A DNA stretch of 64,000 nt from NCBI RefSeq assembly GCF_003344865.1, contig NZ_CP031165.1, positions 2,175,910-2,239,909 on the forward strand. Reading direction: 5' to 3'. This document shows, piece after piece, positions 54,001 through 62,320 of the stretch. This stretch comes from Euzebya pacifica. Its GTDB lineage: Bacteria > Actinomycetota > Nitriliruptoria > Euzebyales > Euzebyaceae. Position 1 is the first letter of the stretch. Each line of letters starts with the position of its first letter. Below the pieces are notes generated by a model. The model saw only the letters and a list, made by a program, of their open reading frames with translations. It ran no database searches and was not told the DNA's origin. The position numbers were made by a program, and so were the translations under genes.

Positions 54001-54650
54001 TCGGACAGCGGGTCGGGCCGGCTGGTCGGGATCGGTCCGAACCAGGCGGCGTTGCGGTTGAGGTCCACGCCACCGATGTCGCCGACCCCCAGCGCACCGT
54101 TGCCGTTGCCGCGGGCCCACAGGCCGACCGAGTCGCCGTCGGGCACCTGGTCGTGGTCACCCGCCGTCCAGCCGTCGGGGTTGAGGAACACCTGCACCAG
54201 ACGCACCCGGTCCAGCAGTGCCCGCCGCGCGTCGTCCTCGCCGCGGAGCAGGTCCTCGACGTACCGGACGCCGCCCTCGCGGCCGCCCGGTTCGTTGCCG
54301 TGGATGGACTGCGAGACCAGCACGACCTTGCGGTCGTCCAGCGGCACCGTCGACGTCGGATCGGTCAGCTCGGCCATGACGATGGGGAAGCCGTCGAAGG
54401 ACGTCCCGATGGTGCTGACCACGAGCCACCCCTCCGACTCCGCCGCCAGGGCCTCGAGGCCGGCCACGGTCTCGTCGTAGGTCAACCCCGTCAACGACTC
54501 GATCGGGTCGGGGAACACCCGACCGCCGCACAGGACGTCGCGTGTGGCCGGGTCGGTGCACACCGGCGTCGCCGATGACGGCGGTGGTCCCACCACCACC
54601 AGCGCGCAGAGGAGAACGAGGACGGGAAGCACCTTGACCCATGACTGCAT
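51096..54650 (-). CDS. Secreted M14-type zinc carboxypeptidase with CWB2 wall-binding repeats
   Basis: ATG at 54650 places a signal peptide (VLPVLVLLCALVVVG, cleavage near residue 27) at the N-terminus; 1,184 residues in all. The M14 domain (about 45-400) shows zinc ligands HGNE (His117, Glu120) and the third His in VDIHGEVPDA (His244), plus the substrate-binding DLNRN (195-199) and a possible catalytic Glu in LSTIELINLQG. Residues about 400-640 are uncharacterised, two CARDB/DUF11-like beta domains follow (about 640-890), and three cell-wall-binding repeats (CWB2, PF04122, e.g. NDRFETAVAIARE) end the protein. Probably surface-attached and acting on peptides or wall stems. Confidence 0.92.
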   Translation of the reverse strand: MQSWVKVLPVLVLLCALVVVGPPPSSATPVCTDPATRDVLCGGRVFPDPIESLTGLTYDETVAGLEALAAESEGWLVVSTIGTSFDGFPIVMAELTDPTSTVPLDDRKVVLVSQSIHGNEPGGREGGVRYVEDLLRGEDDARRALLDRVRLVQVFLNPDGWTAGDHDQVPDGDSVGLWARGNGNGALGVGDIGGVDLNRNAAWFGPIPTSRPDPLSEPESQALFDEVTARLAAGQDIQASVDIHGEVPDAAAVVMLSAGQFDLQGSMQQRNHGDALHASVDAELSDSSVFALQELVSGDIEPTILHASSEFGPVGVGGSGSGFQGDWLAQANGGDSSSLSTIELINLQGSPGVNSLTFRRDVFQIYRETVRGILGGLIDQAVIDWVPSVQLPGPTGFVRDPAVVIDPVRGIERTQMDFFDDLDAYLDQPLVPLSPTGLDAGDLVGLDNVIVATDVLDAGAVAALRAWADGGGNLVLTDSALVELPGLVDGVSAGDVTVDLSDINQIDFPQPRTDPLLDGIRDIAFLMTEPATVGYDTAGEDLTPAYRVATSTWTGLGGTSVGTIAGQTALGRVDVGSGRVTVIGQLLPPPVAHDRTLYGIDSYGVLDTGYQVLLNALGATLTVTPVDIDDESLLVADVAVSVDAPGQVEVGDAVPVTVQLANDGPDTAAAITTTLTLPAALAPGTLPQACSADGRVVTCQRATLGDGTDTTIEVPTTATADGAVTVSARIASASTDRVAANDTDSTVVRILAPGGGGGGGDGGGELPVEGLTLDLSTSEATPAVGQTIVLTGTVGNDGATTIDEVTLDLSLPPGLVHVGGSADCTADDEVVTCPIDLPGSFAGLEVGATADVELAVVPTRVGDLDVGGTARGGDAVVPAVDVVSVAAVSPDPTVVRLQGPERIATAVAASRDAYPDGTARAVVLARADAFPDALAGGPLAAAVQGPLLLTPTDTLPDAVAEEVERVLGDDGVVHLLGGANAVSPAVESAVGQLGVEVRRHGGNDRFETAVAIAREVGDPERVFVATGGDFPDALAAGAAAAHTDGVVVLTAGSALPAATRGYLEDVDGVPVTAVGGLAAQATPGTDQLVGDNRFETAALVAESVFDDPTSAGVATGAAFADALAGVAHIAGRQGPILLAERDRLPFATEQWLGAHTRSLERLYLYGGPAALGEDIETTLRAVFG

Positions 54651-54717
54651 CCGCGCATCGTAACCGCCCGCCCGTTGCGGCTGTGTGTCGGGTGCCGCCG
54701 ATAGACTCCCTCCACCC

Positions 54718-55683
54718 ATGGCAGACATCCCGGTCGACGGCCCTGCCGTCGACACCGACGAGACCCGCGCGGACGAGACCCGCGACCGGGCCCGTTCGGG
54801 GACCTACCATGTCGCGATCCAGGCCTTCGAGGGCCCCTTCGACCTGCTGCTGCACCTGATCGCACGGCGCAAGGTCGACATCTACGAGGTCTCCATCGCC
54901 GAGATCACCGACGACTACCTCGCGGTGCTCGGCACGATGGACGTGCTCGACCTCGAGGTCACGACCGAGTTCCTCGTCGTCGCGGCCACGCTCATCGAGC
55001 TGAAGGCCGCGAGGCTGCTGCCGAGCGAGGACGACCCGGAGCTCGACGAGCTCGCGCTGGAGGCCCGGGACCTGCTGTACGCCAGGCTGCTGGAGTACCG
55101 GACGTTCCGCGAGGCCGCCGCGCACCTCCGCACGCTGCTGCAGGCCCACGACGGCTACATCCCCCGCGACGTCTCGCTGGAGTCGCCGTTCGACAAGCTC
55201 AGGCCCGAGGCATCGCTGGGCCTGACCCCCGACGCGTTCGCCCGGCTGGCCGCACGTGTCCTGGCCCCCTCGGCCGAGACGTCCATCGACCTGTCCCACA
55301 TCCAGCCGGTCCGCATGACCGTGCGCGAGGCCGCCGGCATGATCCTGGACGAGCTCACCCGCGCCGAACAGCCCCTCACCTTCGAGGAGCTCACCGCAGG
55401 CTGCCGACATGTCGCCGAGGTCGTCGTGCACTTCCTCGCCTGCCTCGAGCTGTACAAGCTGGACCACGTCGAGCTCGACCAGCCCGACAACTTCGGTCGG
55501 ATGACGGTGGAATGGACGCCCGACCGCGGCAGGATCGATTCGGCCACATTCGAGCTGGACACCTACGACGGCATGGACGTCGACGTGGATGCTGACGACG
55601 AGGACGACCCGGCCGCCACCAGCGACCCTGACACCGACCCCACCCCCGCACCCGCCGACGAGGCCGCACGACATGAGCAGTGA
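54718..55683 (+). CDS. scpA: Segregation and condensation protein A
   Basis: ATG at 54718 (a GTG at 54685 is less likely) gives 321 residues. ScpA is the kleisin that bridges SMC heads. The N-terminal YHVAIQAFEGPFDLLLHLIARRKVDIYEVSIAEITDDYL (read as AFEGPFDLLLHLI) is diagnostic, and the C-terminal winged helix (TFEELTAGCRHVAEVVVHFLACLELYKLDHVELDQ) is present. An acidic Asp-rich tail of about 35 residues follows. It overlaps scpB by 11 bases. It acts in chromosome condensation with ScpB and SMC. Confidence 0.95.
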   Translation: MADIPVDGPAVDTDETRADETRDRARSGTYHVAIQAFEGPFDLLLHLIARRKVDIYEVSIAEITDDYLAVLGTMDVLDLEVTTEFLVVAATLIELKAARLLPSEDDPELDELALEARDLLYARLLEYRTFREAAAHLRTLLQAHDGYIPRDVSLESPFDKLRPEASLGLTPDAFARLAARVLAPSAETSIDLSHIQPVRMTVREAAGMILDELTRAEQPLTFEELTAGCRHVAEVVVHFLACLELYKLDHVELDQPDNFGRMTVEWTPDRGRIDSATFELDTYDGMDVDVDADDEDDPAATSDPDTDPTPAPADEAARHEQ

Positions 55684-56623
55684 ACACCTGACCGAGACGT
55701 CGTCGGACGCGCAGTCCGCCGACGTCCACGACGGCGTCACCGACGAGCGTCCCCACGACGACAGCGCCCAGGAGCTGCGGCTGGAGCCGGAGCTGCGCAA
55801 GGCGCTGGAGGCGATCCTGCTCGTCGTCGACGAACCCGTTCCCGCCGAGACCCTCGCCCAGGTGCTCGAGGTCGGCATGGACGAGATCGAGGACGGCCTG
55901 CTGGCGCTCGCCGCGGAGTACGTCGAGCAGGGCCGCGGCTTCGTGCTGCGCCGGGCCGGTGGTGGCTGGCGGATGTACACCGACCCGGGCGCGGCGCCCT
56001 ACGTCGAGCGCTTCGTGCTGCACGGGCGCACCGGCAAGCTCAGCCAAGCGGCGCTGGAGACCCTGGCGATCGTGGCCTACAAGCAGCCCGTGACCCGTGC
56101 GGACATCTCCGAGATCCGAGGGGTCGACGCCGACTCCGGCGTGCGCAACCTGATGGCCCGCGGCCTGGTGGAGGAGGTCGGCCGTGCCGACGCGCCCGGC
56201 CAACCGCTGCTGTACGGCACCACGGCGTCGTTCCTGGAGAAGCTCGGGCTGGACGACCTGTCCACCCTGCCCGCCCTCCCCGCGCTGGTCCCCACCGGTC
56301 CGCCGCCACCCGAACCCGCCCCGGGCGGCTACCGTGCCGCCCGCAAGGAGCTGGTCGCGCTCGAACGCGAGGGCGACGCCGACGACGGTGACGACGCGCC
56401 CGCACCCGGCGCCCGGCTGACCGCCCTGCTCGACGACGCCGACAAGCAGGCCAACGCCGCCATCAAGGCCGCCAAGAACCTGGTCGAGGACATGACCCGG
56501 GTCGACGACGACCCCGACGAGGACGCTGGCGAGGATGCGGCGGCCCCAACCGAACAGACCACCGAACAGACCGACGACGAGGCGGCCACGACCGTCGAGG
56601 AGCCCACCGACGATGCCCGCTGA
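55673..56623 (+). CDS. scpB: Segregation and condensation protein B
   Basis: ATG at 55673 gives 316 residues, longer than the usual 180-230. The core (about 40-215) has two winged helices typical of ScpB, with LEAILLVVDEPVPAETLAQVLE, KLSQAALETLAIVAYKQPVTRADISEIRGVD, and PLLYGTTASFLEKLGL. The C-terminal extension of about 100 residues is acidic and low-complexity (many Asp, Glu, Thr) and probably disordered. Its end overlaps rluB. It dimerises and binds ScpA. Confidence 0.95.
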   Translation: MSSEHLTETSSDAQSADVHDGVTDERPHDDSAQELRLEPELRKALEAILLVVDEPVPAETLAQVLEVGMDEIEDGLLALAAEYVEQGRGFVLRRAGGGWRMYTDPGAAPYVERFVLHGRTGKLSQAALETLAIVAYKQPVTRADISEIRGVDADSGVRNLMARGLVEEVGRADAPGQPLLYGTTASFLEKLGLDDLSTLPALPALVPTGPPPPEPAPGGYRAARKELVALEREGDADDGDDAPAPGARLTALLDDADKQANAAIKAAKNLVEDMTRVDDDPDEDAGEDAAAPTEQTTEQTDDEAATTVEEPTDDAR

Positions 56624-57359
56624 ACGACTGCAGAAGGTCCTTGCCCACGCCGGCCAGGGCAGCCGACGAGTGTGCGAGGGCCTGATCGCCGAAGGACGCA
56701 TCAGCGTCAACGGCCGCACCGCGACCCTCGGCGACAAGGCCGACCCCAAGGTCGACGTGATCGCCATCGACGGCGAACGCATCCACGTCAACACCGACCT
56801 CGTGTACCTGCTGTTCAACAAGCCGGCCGGTGTCGTCACCACGGCCAACGACCCCGAGGGTCGACCGACCGTGATCGACTACGTCCCGGCCAACCCGCGG
56901 GTCTTCCCCGTCGGTCGGCTCGACCAGGACACCACCGGCCTGCTGCTGCTGACCAACGACGGCGAGCTGGCCAACCGGGTCACCCACCCCCGCTACGAGA
57001 TCGAGAAGACCTACATGGTCCAGATCCGTGGCCCGGTGTCCCGCAAGCACCTGCACCAGCTGCTCAACGGCGTCGAGCTCGACGACGGGCCGGCGAAGGC
57101 CCGCAAGGCCAACCTCAAGATCGCCGACCAGACACGGTCGCTGCTGGAGATCGTCATCGCCGAGGGCCGCAACCGCGAGGTCCGCCGCATGATGAAGGCG
57201 GTGGGGCTGGAGCTCGAGCAGCTCGTCCGCGTTCGTATCGGCCCGATATACCTCGGAGACATCGGCCCCGGCAAGGTTCGTCCGCTCAACGGCAAGGAGG
57301 TCCGCGAGCTGTACGCCGCGGTCGGCCTCGACGCCGCCCCGAACGAGGAGACCAGCTGA
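56613..57359 (+). CDS. rluB: 23S rRNA pseudouridine synthase (RluB/RsuA family)
   Basis: ATG at 56613 lies within the end of scpB. The 248-residue protein has an N-terminal S4 domain (ERLQKVLAHAGQGSRRVCEGLIAEGRISVNG) and the RsuA/RluB catalytic domain with VGRLDQDTTGLLLLTNDGEL, in which the Asp is the catalytic base. The scpAB-rluB order is widely conserved in Gram-positives. It modifies 23S rRNA (RluB) by family analogy. Confidence 0.94.
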   Translation: MPAERLQKVLAHAGQGSRRVCEGLIAEGRISVNGRTATLGDKADPKVDVIAIDGERIHVNTDLVYLLFNKPAGVVTTANDPEGRPTVIDYVPANPRVFPVGRLDQDTTGLLLLTNDGELANRVTHPRYEIEKTYMVQIRGPVSRKHLHQLLNGVELDDGPAKARKANLKIADQTRSLLEIVIAEGRNREVRRMMKAVGLELEQLVRVRIGPIYLGDIGPGKVRPLNGKEVRELYAAVGLDAAPNEETS

Positions 57360-57742
57360 TGCCGCCCGCCGGCCTGCGAGTGGAGGCGCTTCGCGGCGCC
57401 ATCACGCTCGACACCGACAGCCGCGAGGAAGTGCTCGTCCGCACCGCCCAGATGCTGGGCGAGCTGCTGCAGCGCAACGACCTGCAGCCCGACGACATCA
57501 TCTCCATGCTCTTCACCGCGACCGCCGACATCACCTCGGAGTTCCCCGCAGCTGCCGTCCGCAAGGCCGGTATCAGCGACGTCCCGATGGTGTGTGCCCG
57601 CGAGCTGGGGATCGTCGGCGAATCCAACATCCCGCTCTGCATCCGGGTGATGGCGCATGTCTATACGGAGCGGCCTCGCGCCGCCCTTCGACATGCCTAC
57701 CTGCGCGGCGCACGCCAGCTGCGCAGTGACCTGCCGGAATGA
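57359..57742 (+). CDS. aroH: Chorismate mutase, AroH type
   Basis: ATG at 57359 overlaps the rluB stop (TGATG). The 127-residue protein matches the trimeric Bacillus AroH type: LRGAITLD with the catalytic Arg, FTATADITSEFPAAAVRKAG, VPMVCARELGIVG, and CIRVMAHVYT. It converts chorismate to prephenate, the substrate of the TyrA encoded next. AroH-type enzymes are less common than AroQ, so the aroH-tyrA-aroA grouping is functionally sensible. Confidence 0.94.
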   Translation: MPPAGLRVEALRGAITLDTDSREEVLVRTAQMLGELLQRNDLQPDDIISMLFTATADITSEFPAAAVRKAGISDVPMVCARELGIVGESNIPLCIRVMAHVYTERPRAALRHAYLRGARQLRSDLPE

Positions 57743-57776
57743 CCGGCACCACACACGTCACCTGGAGACCCCCACC

Positions 57777-58877
57777 ATGCGAGTAGCAATCATCGGCACC
57801 GGCCTGATCGGTGCATCCCTCGGTCTGGCGTTCCGCCGGGCCGAGAGCGTCCGGACCGTCGTCGGCCACGACGCCGACAACGCCAACCTGGCCACCGCCC
57901 TCACCAAGGGCGCGCTCGACTCGGCCACCACCAACCTGACCGATGCCGCGGAGAACGCCGACGTCGTCGTCCTGGCCGTCCCCCCCTCGGTCATCGAGCG
58001 GGTCGCCGAGGCGGTCGTGCCCCACATGGCCGACGGCGCGGTCCTGACCGACGTCGGCAGCGTCAAGGGCGAGGTCGTCGCGGCCATGGAACGCGCGGTC
58101 GCGGGCAGCAACGTCCACGTCGTCGGCGGCCACCCCATGGCCGGTTCCCACGAGCACGGCCCCGAGACCGCCATGGCCGACATGTTCGTCGGGGCCACCT
58201 GGCTGCTGACCCCGACGGCCTCCACCGACCAGGCCGCGCTGGACCGGATGACGGCGCTGGTCGCCGACGTCGGTGCCCAGCCCGTCGTGGTCGACCCCAA
58301 GGCGCACGACCTGCTGGTGGCCGTCATCAGCCACGTCCCGCAGCTGACGGCCACGACCCTGATGACCCTGGCCGCCGAACGGGCCCGCAAGGAGGACGCG
58401 CGCCTGCTGCTGCTCGCCGGCGGTGGGTTCCGTGACGCCACACGGGTGGCCGCCAGCAACCCGGAGATGTGGCTGCAGATCTGCCAGGAGAACTCCGAGG
58501 CCATCGTGCAGGTGCTCGACGAGTACGCCGCACGGATCGGGCAGCTCCGCATGATGCTGCACGACTTCGACAGCGAGCGGCTGTCGACGATGCTCACCGA
58601 CGCCCGCGAGGCGCGCAACGCCATGCCCGGCAAGGGCGGGGTGTCCGGTCAGCTGGTCGAGCTGCGGGTGGTCATCCCCGATGCGCCCGGCGCCATCGCC
58701 GACATCACCTCCACCGTCAGCAGCCTCGGCATCAACATCGAGGACATCGGCATCGACCACGCCCCCGACGGCAAGCGGGGCCAGATGCGCCTCGCCGTCA
58801 ACGGCTTCGAGGCCGCCGAGAAGGCGCACGAAGCGCTCGGTGCCAACGGGTACGAAGTGCTGGAACGCGCGTCGTGA
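57777..58877 (+). CDS. tyrA: Prephenate dehydrogenase with ACT domain
   Basis: ATG at 57777 with TGGAGA upstream gives 366 residues. Residues 3-15 form the NAD-binding loop VAIIGTGLIGASL. LTDVGSVKGEVV and VGGHPMAGSHEHG are TyrA motifs. A C-terminal ACT domain (about 290-366; LRVVIPDAPGAIADITSTV) suggests allosteric control by tyrosine or another amino acid. The stop overlaps the aroA start. It oxidises and decarboxylates prephenate to 4-hydroxyphenylpyruvate. Confidence 0.95.
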   Translation: MRVAIIGTGLIGASLGLAFRRAESVRTVVGHDADNANLATALTKGALDSATTNLTDAAENADVVVLAVPPSVIERVAEAVVPHMADGAVLTDVGSVKGEVVAAMERAVAGSNVHVVGGHPMAGSHEHGPETAMADMFVGATWLLTPTASTDQAALDRMTALVADVGAQPVVVDPKAHDLLVAVISHVPQLTATTLMTLAAERARKEDARLLLLAGGGFRDATRVAASNPEMWLQICQENSEAIVQVLDEYAARIGQLRMMLHDFDSERLSTMLTDAREARNAMPGKGGVSGQLVELRVVIPDAPGAIADITSTVSSLGINIEDIGIDHAPDGKRGQMRLAVNGFEAAEKAHEALGANGYEVLERAS

Positions 58878-60181
58878 CCGCGATCCCGGACGCCTTCGAG
58901 ATCATCCCGACGGGGCCGCTGTCGGGCAGCGTCGCCCCACCCGCCAGCAAGAGCGTCACCAACCGGCTGCTGCTGCTGGCCAGCCTCGCCGACGGCACCT
59001 CGGTGCTGCGCAACCCGCTGGTCAGCAACGACTCCGCGGCCATGCGTGACGTCGTCACCGGCCTCGGCGCCGCAGTCGCCGACGTCGGATCACCGGGGGA
59101 GGCCGGCTACGCCTGGCACGTCTCGGGCACCGGCGGCCGCGTCAGCGCCCCCGACGTCCCGCTGGACTGCCGGCTGTCGGGCACGACGATCCGCTTCGCG
59201 ACGGCCGTGGCGGCCCTCGCCGACGGCGAGGTCACCCTGACCGGCGAGGAGCCGCTGCGGAACCGGCCCATCGGGCCGCTGGTCACCGCGCTGCGTGACC
59301 TCGGCGCCGCCGTTGCCACAGACCATGACGGCTATCCGCCCGTCACCGTCGGTGGGGGACTGGCCGGCGGCGAGGTCGCCATCGACGTCACCGGGTCCAG
59401 CCAGTACGCCTCGGCGGTCCTGCTGGCTGCCCCCTACGCCCGCGAGGCCGTCACCGTGCGTGCCCTCGGCGAGCACGCGGCCGCCTACGTCGAGCTGACC
59501 ACCTCCGCGATGGACGTGTGGGGTGCGCTGGTGGACCCCGTCGGGGACAACGCCTGGCAGGTCCGCACGGGTGGGTACACCGCCTGTGACCAGACCGTGG
59601 AGTACGACGCCTCGGCCGCAGCCCACCTGTTCGGCCTGGCGACCGCGACCGGCGGCCGGGTGGCCGTGGTGCACGCCAGCCCCGACACGCTGCAGCCCGA
59701 CGCGGTCTTCCCCGACATCCTGGCCCGCTTCGGTGCCGACGTGACCCGTGAGGGCGACGTGGTCGTGGTGGCCGGCCCGGACCGGCCCGTCGCCGCTGGC
59801 GACATCGACCTGTCCGACATGCCCGACCAGGTCACGACCTGCGCAGCCATCGCCGCGCTGGCTGACGGGGTGACCACCATCACCGGCGTGGAGGTCGCCC
59901 GTGGGCACGAGACCGACCGCCTGACCGCCCTCGCCACCGAGCTCCGCAAGATCGGTGCCGAGGTCGAGGAGCGGCCCGACGGACTGGTGATCGACGGGTC
60001 CAACGCCACCGGCCACGCCACGCTCGACACCTACGACGACCACCGCCTGGCGATGTCCTTCGCCTCCGTCGGGGCCCGGTTGCCCGGCGTGGTCATCGAC
60101 GACCCCGGCTGCGTCGCCAAGACCTACCCGGGGTTCTGGCAGGCGCTGGTTCGCCTCGGTGGCGAGGTCCGTCCGGCGTGA
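58874..60181 (+). CDS. aroA: 3-phosphoshikimate 1-carboxyvinyltransferase (EPSP synthase)
   Basis: GTG at 58874 overlaps the tyrA stop. The 435-residue product has ASKSVTNRLLLLASLA with the active-site Lys near residue 26, CRLSGTTIRFATAVAAL in the PEP-binding region, GSSQYASAVLLAAP, and TYDDHRLAMSFA with the C-terminal catalytic Asp/His/Arg. It makes EPSP, the precursor of chorismate. The SGTTIR loop (usual NAGTAMR or NSGTTMR) would be relevant to inhibitor sensitivity but cannot be classed from sequence alone. Confidence 0.95.
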   Translation: MTAIPDAFEIIPTGPLSGSVAPPASKSVTNRLLLLASLADGTSVLRNPLVSNDSAAMRDVVTGLGAAVADVGSPGEAGYAWHVSGTGGRVSAPDVPLDCRLSGTTIRFATAVAALADGEVTLTGEEPLRNRPIGPLVTALRDLGAAVATDHDGYPPVTVGGGLAGGEVAIDVTGSSQYASAVLLAAPYAREAVTVRALGEHAAAYVELTTSAMDVWGALVDPVGDNAWQVRTGGYTACDQTVEYDASAAAHLFGLATATGGRVAVVHASPDTLQPDAVFPDILARFGADVTREGDVVVVAGPDRPVAAGDIDLSDMPDQVTTCAAIAALADGVTTITGVEVARGHETDRLTALATELRKIGAEVEERPDGLVIDGSNATGHATLDTYDDHRLAMSFASVGARLPGVVIDDPGCVAKTYPGFWQALVRLGGEVRPA

Positions 60182-60816
60182 TCGTCGTGGCCATCGACGG
60201 GCCCGCCGGGTCCGGCAAGTCCACCGTCGCCGACGCGCTGGCGACCGCGCTCGGGGTCCCCCACGTCGACTCCGGTGCCTACTACCGGGCCGCCACCCTG
60301 GCGGTGCTGCGGGCCGAGGTCGACCCGACCGACGTCGATGCGGTCACCGCGGTGGTCGGGCGGGTGGCCATCGACCGGGTCGACGGGCGCACGCTCCTGG
60401 ACGGCGAGGACGTCGAGGACGACATCCGCGGCGCCACCGTCACCGCCAACGTGTCGGCCGTGGCAGCCCACCCGGCGGTGCGGGACCTGCTGTTGGTTGC
60501 ACAACGAAGCGGGATCGCCCGGGACGGTGGGGTCGTCGACGGTCGGGACGCGGCGACCCGCATCGTCCCCGACGCCGACCTGAAGGTCTGGCTGGACGCC
60601 GACGTGGAGGAACGCGGACGACGACGCGCCCTCCAGGCCGGCGAGCCCGAACGACTGGACCACCACATCGCCGACCTGCACCGCCGGGACGCCGCCGACG
60701 CCACGCAGATGGTGCGGGCCGATGACGCCGTGGTGGTCAATACCACCGGGCTGTCGCTGGATCACGTGGTTGCTACCGTGGCTGACCTCGCCCGAACTGC
60801 GGCCGGGGGCAGCTGA
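60178..60816 (+). CDS. cmk: Cytidylate kinase
   Basis: GTG at 60178 overlaps the aroA stop by four bases. The 212-residue P-loop kinase has GPAGSGKST at residues 8-16, VDSGAYYRAATLA (usual LDTGAMYRA), VVDGRDAATRIVPDADLKVWLDA and ERGRRRALQ. It phosphorylates CMP and dCMP with ATP. The order aroA-cmk-der is common across bacteria. The protein is a little shorter than the usual 220-230 residues. Confidence 0.94.
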   Translation: MIVVAIDGPAGSGKSTVADALATALGVPHVDSGAYYRAATLAVLRAEVDPTDVDAVTAVVGRVAIDRVDGRTLLDGEDVEDDIRGATVTANVSAVAAHPAVRDLLLVAQRSGIARDGGVVDGRDAATRIVPDADLKVWLDADVEERGRRRALQAGEPERLDHHIADLHRRDAADATQMVRADDAVVVNTTGLSLDHVVATVADLARTAAGGS

Positions 60817-60837
60817 GGGCACCGGAAGGCAACGAAG

Positions 60838-62229
60838 ATGAGTACATGGCAGGCGCGCGCGGTCGGGGGTGCCCGGGTTGCGATCGTCGGCCGTCCCAAT
60901 GTGGGCAAGTCGACGTTGGTCAACCGGTTCGCCGGCCGGCGGGACGCGATCGTGCAGGAGATGCCCGGCGTCACCCGTGACCGATCGACCCACCAGGCCA
61001 CTTGGCTGGGACGGTCCTTCACCGTCATCGACACCGGCGGATGGACGCCCGGCTGGGCACCCGACCGCACCACGATGGACGAGCTCGTCAGCGCCCAGGC
61101 CGAGCAGGCCACGACCGAAGCCGACCTCGTCCTGTTCGTGCTCGACGCCTCCGTCGGGGTGACCGCCGAGGACGAAGCCGTCGCCAAGTGGCTGCGGCGC
61201 TCCGGCATCCCGGTGCTGCTCGTGGCCAACAAGGGCGACACGCTCAAGCCCAACGACAGGATGGCCGTCGAGGCCGAGCTGTACGGCCTGGGACTGGGCG
61301 ACCCCTACACCCTGTCGGCGCTGCACGGCGAGGGCTCCGGTGACCTGCTGGACGTCGTCGTCAAGCGGCTGCGCGCCGTCGGTGCGTTCGACCGGCCGCA
61401 GGACGACGACGACGGCATTCCCGGCATCGCCCTGATCGGCCGTCCCAACGTCGGCAAGTCCAGCTTGTTCAACCGCCTCGTGGGCGAGGAACGGGTGATC
61501 GTCGACAACGTGCCCGGCACCACCCGCGACCCCGTCGACACGCTGCTGGAGGTCGAGGCCGACGACGGCACCCACCGGGTCTACCGGATGATCGACACCG
61601 CCGGACTGCGCAAGAAGAAGTCCAAGGTCGACACGACGGAGTACTACTCGACGGTCCGGACCCGCAAGACGCTGGACCGGTCCTCCGTGGCGCTGCTGCT
61701 GCTGGACGCCGGCGAGACGATCGGCGAGCAGGAGCAGAAGCTCGCCCGCGAGATCATCGACTCGGGCCGTGCGGTCCTGCTGGTGCAGAACAAGTGGGAC
61801 CTCGTCGACGACGAACGTCGTGCCCAGCTGGCCAAGGAACGCGACCGGCTGCTGGCCTTCCTCGACTTCGCCCCGATGCGTCGCATCTCCGCGACCTCGG
61901 GCCGTGGGGTCGGCAAGCTCTTCGGCGACATCGACCACGTCCTGGAGTGCTGGAACCGGCGTGTGCCGACCGGCCAGCTCAACGCCTGGCTCAAGGATGC
62001 GGTCGCCACCACGCCACCGCCCCTGGGGCAGAACCACCGCCCGGTTCGCATCCGCTACGTCACGCAGGTCGCCGTCGGGCCACCCCGGTTCAAGCTGTTC
62101 ACCAACCAGCGGCTGGAGGCCAGCTACCTGCGCTACCTGGAGCGCAAGCTGCGCGAGTCCTTCGACTTCACCGGCACGCCGCTGCGCCTGGGTGTGACCA
62201 TCCGGACGCAGTGGGAGGACCGCAAGTAG
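60838..62229 (+). CDS. der: Ribosome-assembly GTPase Der (EngA)
   Basis: The 463-residue protein has two tandem GTPase domains. The first has GRPNVGKST (about 18-26), the DTGGW switch and ANKGD; note ANKGD where NKxD is expected. The second has GRPNVGKSS (about 200-208), DTAGLRKK and QNKWD. A C-terminal KH-like domain follows (TSGRGVGKLF, RIRYVTQVAVGPPRFKLF). Der acts in 50S subunit maturation. A strong terminator lies 31 bases after the stop, ending the scpA-der run. Confidence 0.96.
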   Translation: MSTWQARAVGGARVAIVGRPNVGKSTLVNRFAGRRDAIVQEMPGVTRDRSTHQATWLGRSFTVIDTGGWTPGWAPDRTTMDELVSAQAEQATTEADLVLFVLDASVGVTAEDEAVAKWLRRSGIPVLLVANKGDTLKPNDRMAVEAELYGLGLGDPYTLSALHGEGSGDLLDVVVKRLRAVGAFDRPQDDDDGIPGIALIGRPNVGKSSLFNRLVGEERVIVDNVPGTTRDPVDTLLEVEADDGTHRVYRMIDTAGLRKKKSKVDTTEYYSTVRTRKTLDRSSVALLLLDAGETIGEQEQKLAREIIDSGRAVLLVQNKWDLVDDERRAQLAKERDRLLAFLDFAPMRRISATSGRGVGKLFGDIDHVLECWNRRVPTGQLNAWLKDAVATTPPPLGQNHRPVRIRYVTQVAVGPPRFKLFTNQRLEASYLRYLERKLRESFDFTGTPLRLGVTIRTQWEDRK

Positions 62230-62260
62230 CGATCCCACCGGCCCTGCCCGAGAACAACGG

Positions 62261-62298
62261 AACGCCCCGACCATCCGGTCGGGGCGTTCGTGTTGGTC
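62261..62298. terminator. Terminator after der, probably bidirectional
   Basis: AACGCCCCGACC (62261-62272) pairs perfectly with GGTCGGGGCGTT (62277-62288) around ATCC, followed by CGTGTTGGT. On the minus strand the stem is followed by CCGTTGTTCTCG, so it may also serve the convergent gene. Confidence 0.88.
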
Positions 62299-62320
62299 TG
62301 GTCATGCCGCGTCGGGCGGG

